DNA of 36,586 nucleotides from Desulfurococcales archaeon (GCA_015521765.1 WANO01000041.1:1-36586); one strand, 5' to 3'; positions 10,378-20,692 are shown, counted from the first letter of the stretch. Translations and numbers: made by a program. Notes: a model not told the origin generated them from the letters alone.

Positions 10378-10599
10378 ATGCCAATGTTCATGATTGGGGT
10401 TAATGCTAAAGGGCATAGGGGATGGTACACCTATAGATGCGATATATGTAATAGGAAATTAAGTGTAGGCGATGACCCTATATACTATTGTCAAAAATGC
10501 GTTAATTCAAATACAAACGCTAGATTCTGTCTAGCCGATGCGCGACGTCTACATTTTAGGTGTCCATACTGTGGATCGGAACTTACACTCTACCACTAA
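10378..10599 (+). CDS. Small zinc-ribbon protein
   Basis: CDIC...CQKC...C...CPYC pattern. Confidence 0.7.
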   Translation: MPMFMIGVNAKGHRGWYTYRCDICNRKLSVGDDPIYYCQKCVNSNTNARFCLADARRLHFRCPYCGSELTLYH

Positions 10600-10993
10600 C
10601 AGATATGAAACAGAAAGAGTTAACAAGCGAATAACTAAGATCAATATAGATAATGGAAAAGAAATAGCTGTTATAGAAGAGGATGAGCTAATCATATTTT
10701 CTATAGATCTAAAACCACAAACATGTAGAGAATTTGATTCCTCCAATAATAAGAGCACTATACTCAATATAGATATAGATGATAAAAACATGCTAGGTTC
10801 CATAGGTAAGATGCTTAACCTAGATATATATAAGATCTCTTTGCTCTGTATAAACTATGAGAACACTAAAGATCTAATAGATCTAAAGGTATTTATGTAT
10901 AAGAATAAGCTAGAAGACACAGATATAGAGAGAGTAGCCACTAATATAGCGAAAAAGATTAATGAGATATTAGGTATGATCAGAAAAAGCTAG
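10571..10993 (+). CDS. Hypothetical protein; start uncertain
   Basis: Listed ATG at 10538 overlaps the previous gene by 62 nt; GTG at about 10571 is an alternative. Confidence 0.5.
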   Translation: MDRNLHSTTNRYETERVNKRITKINIDNGKEIAVIEEDELIIFSIDLKPQTCREFDSSNNKSTILNIDIDDKNMLGSIGKMLNLDIYKISLLCINYENTKDLIDLKVFMYKNKLEDTDIERVATNIAKKINEILGMIRKS

Positions 10994-11010
10994 CTATTTG
11001 AAGTGGTAAT

Positions 11011-11553
11011 TTGGGTAATACGTTTCAGAAGCTATATAGAGTCGTAGATGCTGAGTGGTGTAGCAACAGTAACTATAGTAATTACGATGCCTCAGTAGCT
11101 ATAATATATATAGAACAGCTGGACTCAATAATATTTATCGAGAGGACCGAAAAACCTAATGATCGATGGTCAGGACACATAGCTTTTCCAGGCGGATTCA
11201 GAAAAGGACACGAGTCCAGTCTAGAAACAGCTATAAGGGAGGTTAATGAGGAGCTTAATATAGATCTTAATAGATCAATGCATCTAGGCGCCATAAAGCC
11301 ATTGAGAACTAGATTAAGAAACATAGTTATAGTTCCACACATCTTCCTGCTAAAGAGCAAACCAGAGACCTTAAAGGCTAACAGCATGGAAGTGTCGAGG
11401 GTATTCATTGTAGATGTAGGCTCAATATCAATGGGTCAATGCCCTAGCTATATACCCTATCCACCATGCTTCCTATTTCCAGAGATCTCCAAAGGCAAGG
11501 TGGTGTGGGGACTGACCGCTAGAATACTGTCCTTAATACTAGACAGCAATTAA
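11011..11553 (+). CDS. Nudix hydrolase (CoA pyrophosphatase-like)
   Basis: GHIAFPGGFRKGHESSLETAIREVNEEL Nudix box. Confidence 0.9.
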   Translation: MGNTFQKLYRVVDAEWCSNSNYSNYDASVAIIYIEQLDSIIFIERTEKPNDRWSGHIAFPGGFRKGHESSLETAIREVNEELNIDLNRSMHLGAIKPLRTRLRNIVIVPHIFLLKSKPETLKANSMEVSRVFIVDVGSISMGQCPSYIPYPPCFLFPEISKGKVVWGLTARILSLILDSN

Positions 11554-11798
11554 CCTATATTGAAGCCTTTATTAGTTATAACAATATAAACCCATTCATC
11601 ATCCTCATAGCCATCTACAACTGAAAGACCAAACTTTATACACTCTCTTGTAACTCTATTTACCAGTTCAACATCCGTAATCTTCATTTTGAGCTCTGCA
11701 TACTCACCGATCCCTAGCCTTGCTGATAGATCCTTAATACTTTTAACTATATTTACGTTACTGATTTCGATGCTGTATTTAGGTCTATAGCTAAAAAT
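11550..11798 (-). CDS. Small hypothetical protein (about 82 aa) with a non-canonical start (ATT or CTG)
   Basis: Open frame (M)FSYRPKYSIEISNVNIVKSIKDLSARLGIGEYAELKMKITDVELVNRVTRECIKFGLSVVDGYEDDEWVYIVITNKGFNIG*; no ATG/GTG/TTG in its first half. Confidence 0.5.
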   Translation of the reverse strand: MFSYRPKYSIEISNVNIVKSIKDLSARLGIGEYAELKMKITDVELVNRVTRECIKFGLSVVDGYEDDEWVYIVITNKGFNIG

Positions 11799-11862
11799 CA
11801 GTCACCACTAATGTTAGTGCTCCTAATTAATAAAGTTAAGTATTGCATCGTTGAGTAAAATC

Positions 11863-11985
11863 TTAGCTTGCTGGCGCACCTATAGAGTATAGGGTTTCCA
11901 ACTCTAATTTTAGATCATCATGATCATATTTCTCTTTATTTCCTAACTTAAATATTTCTCTAGTCAATTGCATTATGGATAACAT
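11863..11985 (-). CDS. Possible 40-aa small protein
   Basis: ATG preceded by GAGGTAG; MLSIMQLTREIFKLGNKEKYDHDDLKLELETLYSIGAPAS*. Confidence 0.35.
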   Translation of the reverse strand: MLSIMQLTREIFKLGNKEKYDHDDLKLELETLYSIGAPAS

Positions 11986-12042
11986 AGTTGCTACCTCTAA
12001 TTAAATATATGTATTGTTTAGATATATAAATACTAGCCCATA

Positions 12043-12318
12043 TCAACTTAGGCAATAGTCTAACTCATTCTCTAAGCATTCATACAGCTTATAGACCTTG
12101 TTAAAGTCGCTCAGTATCTCTCTCACGATCCTGGCACACTTAAGATTACTCTTCATCATTTCTCTATATATTTTCAGTATAACTTTTCTACCCTCGCTGG
12201 TGGGTGTTAAGTTCCGATCAAACAATTCGGCATTGTAGATATCTCTAAGGAGACTGTCCAAGGCCGTCAATATAGATCTATATTCCTCGCATTGTTCACG
12301 AGACATAGATAGCTCCAT
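12043..12318 (-). CDS. Hypothetical 91-aa helical protein
   Basis: ORF with ATG, divergent from the metallophosphoesterase. Confidence 0.55.
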   Translation of the reverse strand: MELSMSREQCEEYRSILTALDSLLRDIYNAELFDRNLTPTSEGRKVILKIYREMMKSNLKCARIVREILSDFNKVYKLYECLENELDYCLS

Positions 12319-12351
12319 AAGTAGATTTAGATGATAGGGAGATATATAATA

Positions 12352-12371
12352 CTATTATATTAGTATAATAG
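12352..12371. promoter_or_regulatory. Perfect inverted repeat CTATTATA-TTAG-TATAATAG in a divergent promoter gap
   Basis: Read directly; lies between genes starting at 12318 (-) and 12403 (+). Confidence 0.45.
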
Positions 12372-12402
12372 CTAATCATAAACAGTAGGTGACGCAATAG
12401 GG

Positions 12403-13155
12403 ATGAGCCATCAACCTATAAGAATTAAAATGATAGCTGTAAGCGATGTTCACGCACCTAGATACTTTCCGCTGATGTCGTCATCGATTAATTCGCTTTT
12501 AGGATTTAAGCCAGATCTAATACTGCTTGGAGGCGACATAGTGGAGAAAGGGAATGTTGGCTCCTTCGATATAGTTAGGAGATTTCTGAGAAATAAATAT
12601 GGCGATGTCGATATAGTTTCTATATTTGGAAACGAGGAGTACTTCGATAGAATTGGCGATTTTAAAGCTAGATATAAGGATGTGATATGGCTAGATGACT
12701 CATATGTCGAGCTGGCTAAAAACGGTTTGAAAATATGTATATATGGCTCAAGAGGATCTCTAGAAAAATTAACCTCGTGGCAAAGCAGGAATATGCCGCA
12801 GCTGAAGGAAATATATAGGAGAAGGCTTGTTAATATAAAGAATGAGTTGAAAAGCCTTAAGAATAGATGTGATATAACTATTCTGCTTATGCACTACTCG
12901 CCAACGTATCAAACTTTGAAAGGGGAACCCCTGAATATATATCCATATCTAGGGCATAGAGGATTCGAAAAAGTTATCGCTGAGGCTAAACCTGATCTTG
13001 TTCTACACGGGCACGCGCATGGATCATTAAAGCATGAAGCTTACATCTCAGGAGTCCCGGTCTTCAACATAGCTTTGCCAGCTGTAAAATCCGTGACTAG
13101 AATAACTATGACGTATTCTGGAAAAGAAAGGATATCTATAATTAGAGAGATATAG
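12403..13155 (+). CDS. Metallophosphoesterase
   Basis: SDVHAPRY, LGGDIVEKG, FGNEE, HGHAHG. Confidence 0.9.
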   Translation: MSHQPIRIKMIAVSDVHAPRYFPLMSSSINSLLGFKPDLILLGGDIVEKGNVGSFDIVRRFLRNKYGDVDIVSIFGNEEYFDRIGDFKARYKDVIWLDDSYVELAKNGLKICIYGSRGSLEKLTSWQSRNMPQLKEIYRRRLVNIKNELKSLKNRCDITILLMHYSPTYQTLKGEPLNIYPYLGHRGFEKVIAEAKPDLVLHGHAHGSLKHEAYISGVPVFNIALPAVKSVTRITMTYSGKERISIIREI

Positions 13156-13234
13156 CGTTATTTGGCCATAAATAATCATTAATAACTGCCCTAGCAAATA
13201 GAGAAGATAGAATAAGACATTAGCGGCCGCAAAG

Positions 13235-14245
13235 ATGAGGAGATGCTACCTACAGACGGTTTCAAGAATACATATAGCCCTTATAGATCTATCTCTTAAA
13301 CATAAGAGGATAGATGGAGGAGCCGGTATAGCACTAAACAACCCCAATCACTATATAGAGATAACGAAAACAGCACAATGCACCAATAAAGCTAGAAAGG
13401 TAGGTAGCAGCTGCTTTGAGATAAATATGGATGTTGACGAGAAAGTGGTTAGATGTGTAGAGAGGACTATAGAGTATGTTGGTGCTGAAGATGTATGCTT
13501 GAGGATCAATATACTACACAGCTACGAAAAGCATATAGGTTTAGGAAGCATAACCCAGATGTGTCTCGGGATCTCAACTGGCATAGCTAGACTTCTGGGC
13601 CGTGATCTAGATCCCATAACCGCGGCGAAAATATGTAGCAGGGCTGGCACATCGGGTATAGGGCTGTATTCATTCATGTATGGGGGATTTATAGTTGATG
13701 GAGGACATAGGCTAGGGCTAAAGAAGACAAAACCTCTGCCATCAGATAGCATAGTTGATATTGATATACCACCGCTGATAGCTAGAAAACCAATACCGGA
13801 AAAGTGGAGGTTCATCTTGATAAGGCCCCTAAAAGCTAGAAAGATATATGGCAAGTATGAGGAGAAAATATTCGCTACATACACACCCATACCGTTTGAG
13901 GAGGCATCCAATGTAGCGTACCATATATTAATGGGCCTTCTTCCAGCCATAATAAGCAACGATATTGAAGAATTCAACTATAACTTGAGAGCTATACAAG
14001 ATCTAGGATTCAAAAAGGTTGAGTGGAGCCTTCAAGATCCACTTGTGATAAGCCTAAGAAAAGTGCTTGATGAACACAACATAGCATACGGGCTAAGCAG
14101 TATGGGTCCCACTGTATATATACCATGCACACTAGACGAGTTGCCCGAACTAGAAAACAAACTAAACAGTATACTGGATACCCGAAAATACATGACACAG
14201 ATAGCCAAAGGCAGCAATCAAGGCTCACAGATAAGATGTAGCTAA
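13235..14245 (+). CDS. Beta-ribofuranosylaminobenzene 5'-phosphate synthase-like GHMP-family protein
   Basis: RIHIALIDLS...GGAGIALNNP, HIGLGSITQMCLGISTGIARL, SRAGTSGIGLYSFMYGGFIVDGGH. Confidence 0.85.
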   Translation: MRRCYLQTVSRIHIALIDLSLKHKRIDGGAGIALNNPNHYIEITKTAQCTNKARKVGSSCFEINMDVDEKVVRCVERTIEYVGAEDVCLRINILHSYEKHIGLGSITQMCLGISTGIARLLGRDLDPITAAKICSRAGTSGIGLYSFMYGGFIVDGGHRLGLKKTKPLPSDSIVDIDIPPLIARKPIPEKWRFILIRPLKARKIYGKYEEKIFATYTPIPFEEASNVAYHILMGLLPAIISNDIEEFNYNLRAIQDLGFKKVEWSLQDPLVISLRKVLDEHNIAYGLSSMGPTVYIPCTLDELPELENKLNSILDTRKYMTQIAKGSNQGSQIRCS

Positions 14246-14306
14246 CGCAAGATTAAAGACAGCTAAAAAAATAAAATTAACCGGAAACGAATACAGAACA
14301 CGAAAC

Positions 14307-14372
14307 GCGAGATGTTGAATCGCGCAGGCACTGAAAATAAATCAATGATGATGGCTCGTGTTTCTGAATCGC
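14307..14372 (+). ncRNA. C/D-box sRNA (2'-O-methylation guide)
   Basis: GCGA-g-ATGTTGA(C)-12 nt-CTGA(D')-10 nt-ATGATGA(C')-12 nt-CTGA(D)-a-TCGC; terminal stem GCGA/TCGC. Confidence 0.82.
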
Positions 14373-14387
14373 TTGGTGAATGAGTGT

Positions 14388-15077
14388 TTAAAGGATCTCA
14401 ACCCTATCAATAGCATATAGCCCCCACCCAGAATTACTCCACATCACACGACCCATAGGCTTCAATCTATTTTTAAGCAGTGGGGACTCAACAACATACG
14501 ACTCGAATTCTCCACCTTCACCATTAGGTGAGAACCCATACTTTCTAGCTAGACTAATCAACTCACGCGCGTCATCAGACGTGCTAATTACTTTTCCAAG
14601 CCATTCTTTACCTAGACCATATGCTTGGACCGCAGTGATCATGAATGATATTTTGAGCTCCTCTACTTGGTATAGTAGAAGTTCCTCGGGGTCCCTTCCC
14701 CATAGAGGGGAGTAGTGATCTATACCGATACTATTAGCTATTTTATCTATTCTAGATTTCTGATATCTACTCGCTATAGCCCCGGTGACTATAACGCTAA
14801 TGCCTTCGGTAGCAACCAGCTTCTCTAAATACCTCGATAGCTCATCCACTTCTTTTTCCTTGATACCGCTGACATTAACGCTGAAGTATCTATACCCCAT
14901 AAGCTGGGCGTGGAGAGTAGCCCACTTAATGTTGTATGTGTGAAACATATATGACTCAGGATCACCGCTTTCAACGATTAAGAGACCAGCAGGCCTATAG
15001 GGTGTATCCCTGAGTGTTAGCATCAGCGCGGAATGACTGTCTTTCCCCCCAGTATATAGAACAACGAATTTCTTCAT
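14388..15077 (-). CDS. PP-loop ATPase, Dph6-like diphthine-ammonia ligase family (DUF71)
   Basis: KKFVVLYTGGKDSHSALML, VVTGAIASRYQKSRI, GEGGEFESYV. Confidence 0.88.
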   Translation of the reverse strand: MKKFVVLYTGGKDSHSALMLTLRDTPYRPAGLLIVESGDPESYMFHTYNIKWATLHAQLMGYRYFSVNVSGIKEKEVDELSRYLEKLVATEGISVIVTGAIASRYQKSRIDKIANSIGIDHYSPLWGRDPEELLLYQVEELKISFMITAVQAYGLGKEWLGKVISTSDDARELISLARKYGFSPNGEGGEFESYVVESPLLKNRLKPMGRVMWSNSGWGLYAIDRVEIL

Positions 15078-15733
15078 GAATCCTGACCTTCATTTATCTT
15101 TAAGATGATTTCAGCTATAAAATCCCACACACACTTCTCCGCATCTAAACATGAGTTCTTTGAGCCTCCTGAAATACAGATCATTTTATCCTTAGAAGCA
15201 TACGATGTTATTATAGATCCAAGCTGGCTACCGGATATATCAATGTCAGGGTTTCCACTGGAATCCAATAGATAGACGCCTTTGCTGTCGTATAGCATTA
15301 TTATGGCTCCATCACAGCCGTATCTAATCACCGAGTCCCTTATACCCAGAACACCGTTTCTCTCTACTACGCTTACACCCACTCTGTAGTCTATACAGGT
15401 AACCGATATATGCTCCCATACTATTAGCTCGTTTCTAACTCCACTATAGCATTTGCTGAACCTAACAATAGATCTCCAAAAATTAACGAGATCTCTACCT
15501 TTCTCCGTTATATATGCGCCAGCTACAGGATCTATATTGACCAGGGATAAATCCTTCATCTTCCTAATCAATCCTCTAACCGAGCCCTCACCTATATTGA
15601 GCGTCTTTGATATCAGCTGTCTGCCTAGAGGTCCCTCCTCAATCAATAACGATAGGAGCTTAAGCACATGGTATATGGAGTAGACGGGATTGTACCTCTC
15701 TTTCCAGCTGTATATCTGCTTTAACGCCTCCAA
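15074..15733 (-). CDS. Winged-helix transcriptional regulator-like protein (DUF4443-like)
   Basis: N-terminal HTH (LLIEEGPLGRQLISKTLNIGEGSVRGLIRKMKDLSLV); overlaps the PP-loop gene. Confidence 0.65.
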   Translation of the reverse strand: MEALKQIYSWKERYNPVYSIYHVLKLLSLLIEEGPLGRQLISKTLNIGEGSVRGLIRKMKDLSLVNIDPVAGAYITEKGRDLVNFWRSIVRFSKCYSGVRNELIVWEHISVTCIDYRVGVSVVERNGVLGIRDSVIRYGCDGAIIMLYDSKGVYLLDSSGNPDIDISGSQLGSIITSYASKDKMICISGGSKNSCLDAEKCVWDFIAEIILKINEGQDS

Positions 15734-15773
15734 ATGAGGATCCCATTAATTTAATATCAAGAATATTTTAATA

Positions 15774-16934
15774 TTAGCTAACACCCGAATCAGAACCGTA
15801 ACCCCTTCTTAAAGACTCACTAATATACCTGGATATCGGATTCTTAAATGAACAATCATCACATAAGCCTAGGTTCCTAATTATATTGCATGGTGGAGGT
15901 AGATACAAATCGTTTTTCTCACGTTTCTCTAGCAGGAAATCTATCTTGCGCAACAGCAACTCATTATTTGTATTTAATAGCTTAATTATTTGATCTCTAT
16001 TCAAGCCTATCGAAACTAGAAACGTGAGAGCTAAATACACATATATATGCCAAAGCATATCACTACTGTTTACTTCACCGATTCTCTCTATAGATCTAGC
16101 TATACAGGGCGGTAGATCATTAACCCCAACACTCCTATTCGAGTATTTAGACGCTATCTCTAGTTCTTTAGCCGTGATCCTAGCCAGCCTAAACCAATCA
16201 ATCTTGGGTCGAGTAGCTAGAACCTCTCTGTTAGCCAATATATATTCATACAGTAATCTATCTCTGTACTTCTTGATCGAGGTAAAAACATCATTAGCTA
16301 TATCACTCTCAACAAGCTTAGATACAGCCTCCCTTACCTTACCCAGAAAAATATCATATATCAATTTATCTAGCTTGCTTCTCTCGGTATAAACCCTCCC
16401 CCTATACAATGAGCTCTCAACCAGAAAATCCAGAAGGTTTCTTTGGCTTATTGTTTTTTCCCTTACCAGATCTAGAAACCTCAAAGATATATTGAGACAT
16501 CTTTCTGAAATTATCCTTCTTCTGGTATTCATATATCTAAAACAAACCATATTATCGCTTTTTTCTTTCACATCTATACCTACGCCTTTAAGTATAGCCA
16601 ACGCCTCACTGATACTAGACCTTCTAAATCTATCTATAGCTAACCCGATCTCCCTACTTATATACTCATCCAGGAATCTTCTTTGACCAGTAGAAGCAGT
16701 AAGCATGATGCCTAGATAAAAAGTTACTACTCGAGTTACCCTATCGATGGAATCGAGATCAAAAACCTCTCTATCTATAAGGAGCTTCTTAACCCTTCTA
16801 TATGCATCATCCATATATGGTGTCTCCACTAAAACAGAGATATCTATCCCTTCGCCAATCTCCCTTTTTAGGAACTCGTTAAAGTCTACTAGGAATGGAT
16901 AGTAGCTTAAATCACTTATATTTGGCTGAGACAT
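15774..16934 (-). CDS. priL: DNA primase large subunit PriL
   Basis: PriL-like helical N-domain; C-terminal LPPPCNIIRNLGLCDDCSFKNPISRYI matches the Fe-S cluster region. Confidence 0.88.
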   Translation of the reverse strand: MSQPNISDLSYYPFLVDFNEFLKREIGEGIDISVLVETPYMDDAYRRVKKLLIDREVFDLDSIDRVTRVVTFYLGIMLTASTGQRRFLDEYISREIGLAIDRFRRSSISEALAILKGVGIDVKEKSDNMVCFRYMNTRRRIISERCLNISLRFLDLVREKTISQRNLLDFLVESSLYRGRVYTERSKLDKLIYDIFLGKVREAVSKLVESDIANDVFTSIKKYRDRLLYEYILANREVLATRPKIDWFRLARITAKELEIASKYSNRSVGVNDLPPCIARSIERIGEVNSSDMLWHIYVYLALTFLVSIGLNRDQIIKLLNTNNELLLRKIDFLLEKREKNDLYLPPPCNIIRNLGLCDDCSFKNPISRYISESLRRGYGSDSGVS

Positions 16935-17016
16935 ACCCTATCCACTTATATACTTTAGCCAGATAAAATACCCTTTATATTTTTCTATAAATATAACCTT
17001 TTAAGGTGCCTTAACT

Positions 17017-18741
17017 TTGGGTAAGTGGGTTGTAGCATCGGCATGGCCCTACATCAATAGCGTGCCCCATCTTGGCACTATAATCCATCTTTTATCTGCT
17101 GATGTATATCACAGGTTCCTAAGTCTTATGGGCGAGGACGTTATATCTGTAAGCGGCTCTGACGAGCACGGGACCCCTATAGAGGTTGAAGCAAGGAAGA
17201 GAAATATAGATCCAAAGATCTTGACAGACGAGGCACATAAATATATAGTTGAGCTCCTGAGAAGACTTGACATAAATCTAAGCAACTACTCTAGGACGGA
17301 ATCCAAGTACCACAAGGAGTTTGTGAGAAGCTTTATGCTCAAGCTTGAGGAGAACGGCTATATATACACAAAGGAGCAGGTTCTTCCCTACTGCACCAAG
17401 GATGGGATATTTCTTCCAGATAGGTTTGTTGAGGGTACATGTCCTAGATGTGGCTTTCCGAGAGCGAGAGGAGATCAATGTGATAATTGTGGAACGCTAC
17501 TGGATCCTATAGATCTAATTAATCCAAGATGCGTTTTCTGCGGCACCAAACCAGTATATAAGGAAACCATGCACTGGTTCTTCGATCTTAGAAAAACACA
17601 AGATAAACTAGAGAAATGGCTGAAAAGCAATCCCAACCTAGATGACCGTGTTAGAAAATACTCGTTATCCTGGATCAGAGAAGGGCTCAAGCCAAGATCC
17701 ATAACCAGAGACGTAAAATGGGGTATAAAGGCGCCATTTAAAAACGCTGGCGATAAAACTATATATGTATGGATCGAGGCCCTATTAGGGTATCTATCGG
17801 CTTCAAAAGAGGTGTTAGAAAAAAAAGGCAGAAAGTTCGAGGAGTTTTGGCATGATCCTGAAACAAAAACGGTCTACTTTATAGGTAAGGACAATATACC
17901 GTTCCACGCGGTTATACTTCCAGCGATGCTTATAGCTAGCGGCGAGCCGTATCCTCTACCGTACTCTATACCATCAACCGAATATATACTCTACGAAGGA
18001 GAGAAATTTAGTAAAAGCAGAAGGGTTGGGCTATGGATCGATGAGGCACTGGAACTAATAGATAACCCGGACTACTGGAGATACACCCTCATAAGAATGA
18101 GGCCTGAGGAGAGAGATTCTAACTTCAGCTGGTCCGAGTTTGCCAGAATAATTAATTCAGAGCTTAACGATCATATAGGCAACTTAGTTCATAGAGTTCT
18201 AAGCTTCATAAAGAGATTCTTTAAGTCTAGGGTGCCAGAGCCAGGAAAACTCGACAGTATAGATGAAGACTACTGGAAAGGCATCAATGATAACTATATA
18301 AAATATATCGACAAGATGTATTCCCAAAAACTGAAGCAGGCATCTGAGCATATATTGAGTATTGCTAGAGCGAGCAACGCCTACATCAACAGGAAGGAGC
18401 CTTGGAAACAGATCAAAGAGAATCCAGAAGACGCATCAACAACCATATATCTCACAAGTAACACCGTTGCCTTGATCTCACTAATGCTATACCCCATAAC
18501 GCCTAGATCCAGCAAGAAGATATGGAAAATGCTAAATCTAGATAAACACTACGGGGAGATAGAAAACATGAGACTAAGCAAGCATGAAGCAAAACACCTA
18601 GTTAAGCCCGGAATAGAGGTAGGTGAGATAGAGGTGCTCTATAGAAAAATACCCGAGGAGTTTATAGATAATATAGACAGACGCATTAAGAGTGTCAGAG
18701 AAAAAATAAATAGTAGAAGGCCAGAGGTACTTAGATTCTAG
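17017..18741 (+). CDS. metG: Methionyl-tRNA synthetase
   Basis: AWPYINSVPHLGTI (HIGH-like), zinc knuckles CPRCGFPRARGDQCDNCG, EKFSKSR (KMSKS-like). Confidence 0.96.
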   Translation: MGKWVVASAWPYINSVPHLGTIIHLLSADVYHRFLSLMGEDVISVSGSDEHGTPIEVEARKRNIDPKILTDEAHKYIVELLRRLDINLSNYSRTESKYHKEFVRSFMLKLEENGYIYTKEQVLPYCTKDGIFLPDRFVEGTCPRCGFPRARGDQCDNCGTLLDPIDLINPRCVFCGTKPVYKETMHWFFDLRKTQDKLEKWLKSNPNLDDRVRKYSLSWIREGLKPRSITRDVKWGIKAPFKNAGDKTIYVWIEALLGYLSASKEVLEKKGRKFEEFWHDPETKTVYFIGKDNIPFHAVILPAMLIASGEPYPLPYSIPSTEYILYEGEKFSKSRRVGLWIDEALELIDNPDYWRYTLIRMRPEERDSNFSWSEFARIINSELNDHIGNLVHRVLSFIKRFFKSRVPEPGKLDSIDEDYWKGINDNYIKYIDKMYSQKLKQASEHILSIARASNAYINRKEPWKQIKENPEDASTTIYLTSNTVALISLMLYPITPRSSKKIWKMLNLDKHYGEIENMRLSKHEAKHLVKPGIEVGEIEVLYRKIPEEFIDNIDRRIKSVREKINSRRPEVLRF

Positions 18742-18751
18742 AGTCTTTGAT

Positions 18752-19636
18752 CTATAAGCTCCATACAAGAAACGTAATAACCCCCGTACCTAATGATATC
18801 TTGGTTAAAGATCTTACTTTACGCGCGGTCGATATGGCAGATCTATATTCTATAGAATTCATATATATAAGTATAGATGATACGAAAGCCAAAGCCACAG
18901 TTACCTGAGATAGAACCAGGTATGCTATATTAAATTTAATGTACATAGGGATCAGAGTTAATATCCACAAAACTATACTCAGTAATATACTTAGTATAGA
19001 GGTTTTTCTAACACCTATCGATATAGCAAGAGTCCTTACGTTTTTAGCTTTATCCCCCTCAAGATCTTCTATACCCTTTAATAACTCCCTTATTAGGCTA
19101 AGCAAAACAGCAAAAACCATGGGTATAAGTGATATATATATTCGGGAGTATGGTAGATCATATAGCTCTACTAAGGCTAGCGACCCATATATAATTGTAT
19201 TTGCGCTAGAAAATGAGACAGCTAGATTACCTATAATGCCGTATTTCTTAAGGTAAGCATTATATAGTAGAACCAGTATTGAGTTCAATGCCACGAAAAT
19301 AAAGGTGTATATGCCTATAAAAATGATCGAGTATATCATTGACGATATAAAAAATATGTATGCTACCAGTAGTGCTGATCTAGCTGAAATATATCCTTTA
19401 ACTAGGGGCCTCCATGGCTTGCTTATCTTATCTGACTCTAGGTCATATATATCGTTAGATATGTAGCCTGCTGAAGCAACCAGAATTACAGGAACAGAAA
19501 GAAACAATATATTATATATGATGTTGACATCCAGATCTGATGCAACTATAAGTACACCTATAGATACGCCGAGAATCGATATAGCTAGATTATGCGGCCT
19601 ACTCATTATAACTAATGCTTTTAGCGGACGTAACAT
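18752..19636 (-). CDS. UbiA-family prenyltransferase (digeranylgeranylglyceryl phosphate synthase-like)
   Basis: NDIYDLESDKISKPWRPLVKG Asp-rich motif plus about 8 TM segments; second motif KGIEDLEGDKAKNVRTLAI. Confidence 0.88.
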   Translation of the reverse strand: MLRPLKALVIMSRPHNLAISILGVSIGVLIVASDLDVNIIYNILFLSVPVILVASAGYISNDIYDLESDKISKPWRPLVKGYISARSALLVAYIFFISSMIYSIIFIGIYTFIFVALNSILVLLYNAYLKKYGIIGNLAVSFSSANTIIYGSLALVELYDLPYSRIYISLIPMVFAVLLSLIRELLKGIEDLEGDKAKNVRTLAISIGVRKTSILSILLSIVLWILTLIPMYIKFNIAYLVLSQVTVALAFVSSILIYMNSIEYRSAISTARKVRSLTKISLGTGVITFLVWSL

Positions 19637-19675
19637 AGCTATACTCCATAATGGGCTAATTGAAGGTGGCGAACA

Positions 19676-20692
19676 TTAAAACCTATATTCTTTTTGTGTA
19701 TACTCTGAATCACCCATCCACTTCCAAAGAACCCTAACTATTATGCTGGAATCCTTAACGCTTGTCTTTATCGGTAATTTAGCTACCAGCTCTTTATCTT
19801 TGGGGTTATTTATAGTTGATCTACCGATAACACTACCTCTATATATAGCTACAATATGCAGCTTGTCCGGCGATAAATCACCGAGATTTTGTATTCTAAC
19901 TAGTAGCTCTGTGTCGGATGATTTGTCGATAGCTACATCCTCTATGATGTATTTTGGTGCTTGAAATCTGTTTTTGACGATTGCCATCCAATTGATCTTT
20001 ATATATGTACGGGAAACATTCTCTATGGATATCTTTTTAATGTCTCCCGAAGCTATTTTTAGCGCATACTCTATAGGGGCTCTAAACTGAACTCTATAGC
20101 TGTTGCTATCGTTAATTTTTAACTCTATATTTGATGGGCCCAGATTACTGGGTGTAGACACAAATAGCTTTATGGTGGATTCTTTAGCCTTATCGTCTGG
20201 TTCGATATCAAGCGATATTCTCGATCTAGAATCAAGTATGGCTGGCCCAATAAATATATCGGTTGTAGAGCCATTGGTTTGTGACGCGTCCAGTATAGTT
20301 GCTAGAGTTATCTGATCTATATATATGTCCTCTGAACCAGCATATATGACCTCCAATATATTTCTGTTATTAAGTATCTTGGTTATTGGAGTTAGATCAT
20401 AGATGAATATAGCGTGGTGCGTATCCTTAGCAACCATGCTCGAGTAGGGTTTGAGAAGCCTGGTTATGGTGAAGTCATTAAGCGAAATTTTCCATCTAGC
20501 CTCTTTAGATATTTCATCCCAGGACCTAAACGATGAGGTGGATATAATTAAAAAACTACTGGTGATCCTGCTCTGCCCATCACTATCTATTATCATTGGG
20601 ACTCTAATTTTGTTTCTTACTGATGTGAGCTTCTCTAATATATCGTATGTTGATGTATAGAGATCACCTTTACTCCGTAAAAGGTGCTTCAA
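19676..20692 (-). CDS. Hypothetical beta-rich protein
   Basis: 338-aa ORF, TTG start; no family recognised. Confidence 0.6.
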   Translation of the reverse strand: MKHLLRSKGDLYTSTYDILEKLTSVRNKIRVPMIIDSDGQSRITSSFLIISTSSFRSWDEISKEARWKISLNDFTITRLLKPYSSMVAKDTHHAIFIYDLTPITKILNNRNILEVIYAGSEDIYIDQITLATILDASQTNGSTTDIFIGPAILDSRSRISLDIEPDDKAKESTIKLFVSTPSNLGPSNIELKINDSNSYRVQFRAPIEYALKIASGDIKKISIENVSRTYIKINWMAIVKNRFQAPKYIIEDVAIDKSSDTELLVRIQNLGDLSPDKLHIVAIYRGSVIGRSTINNPKDKELVAKLPIKTSVKDSSIIVRVLWKWMGDSEYTQKEYRF

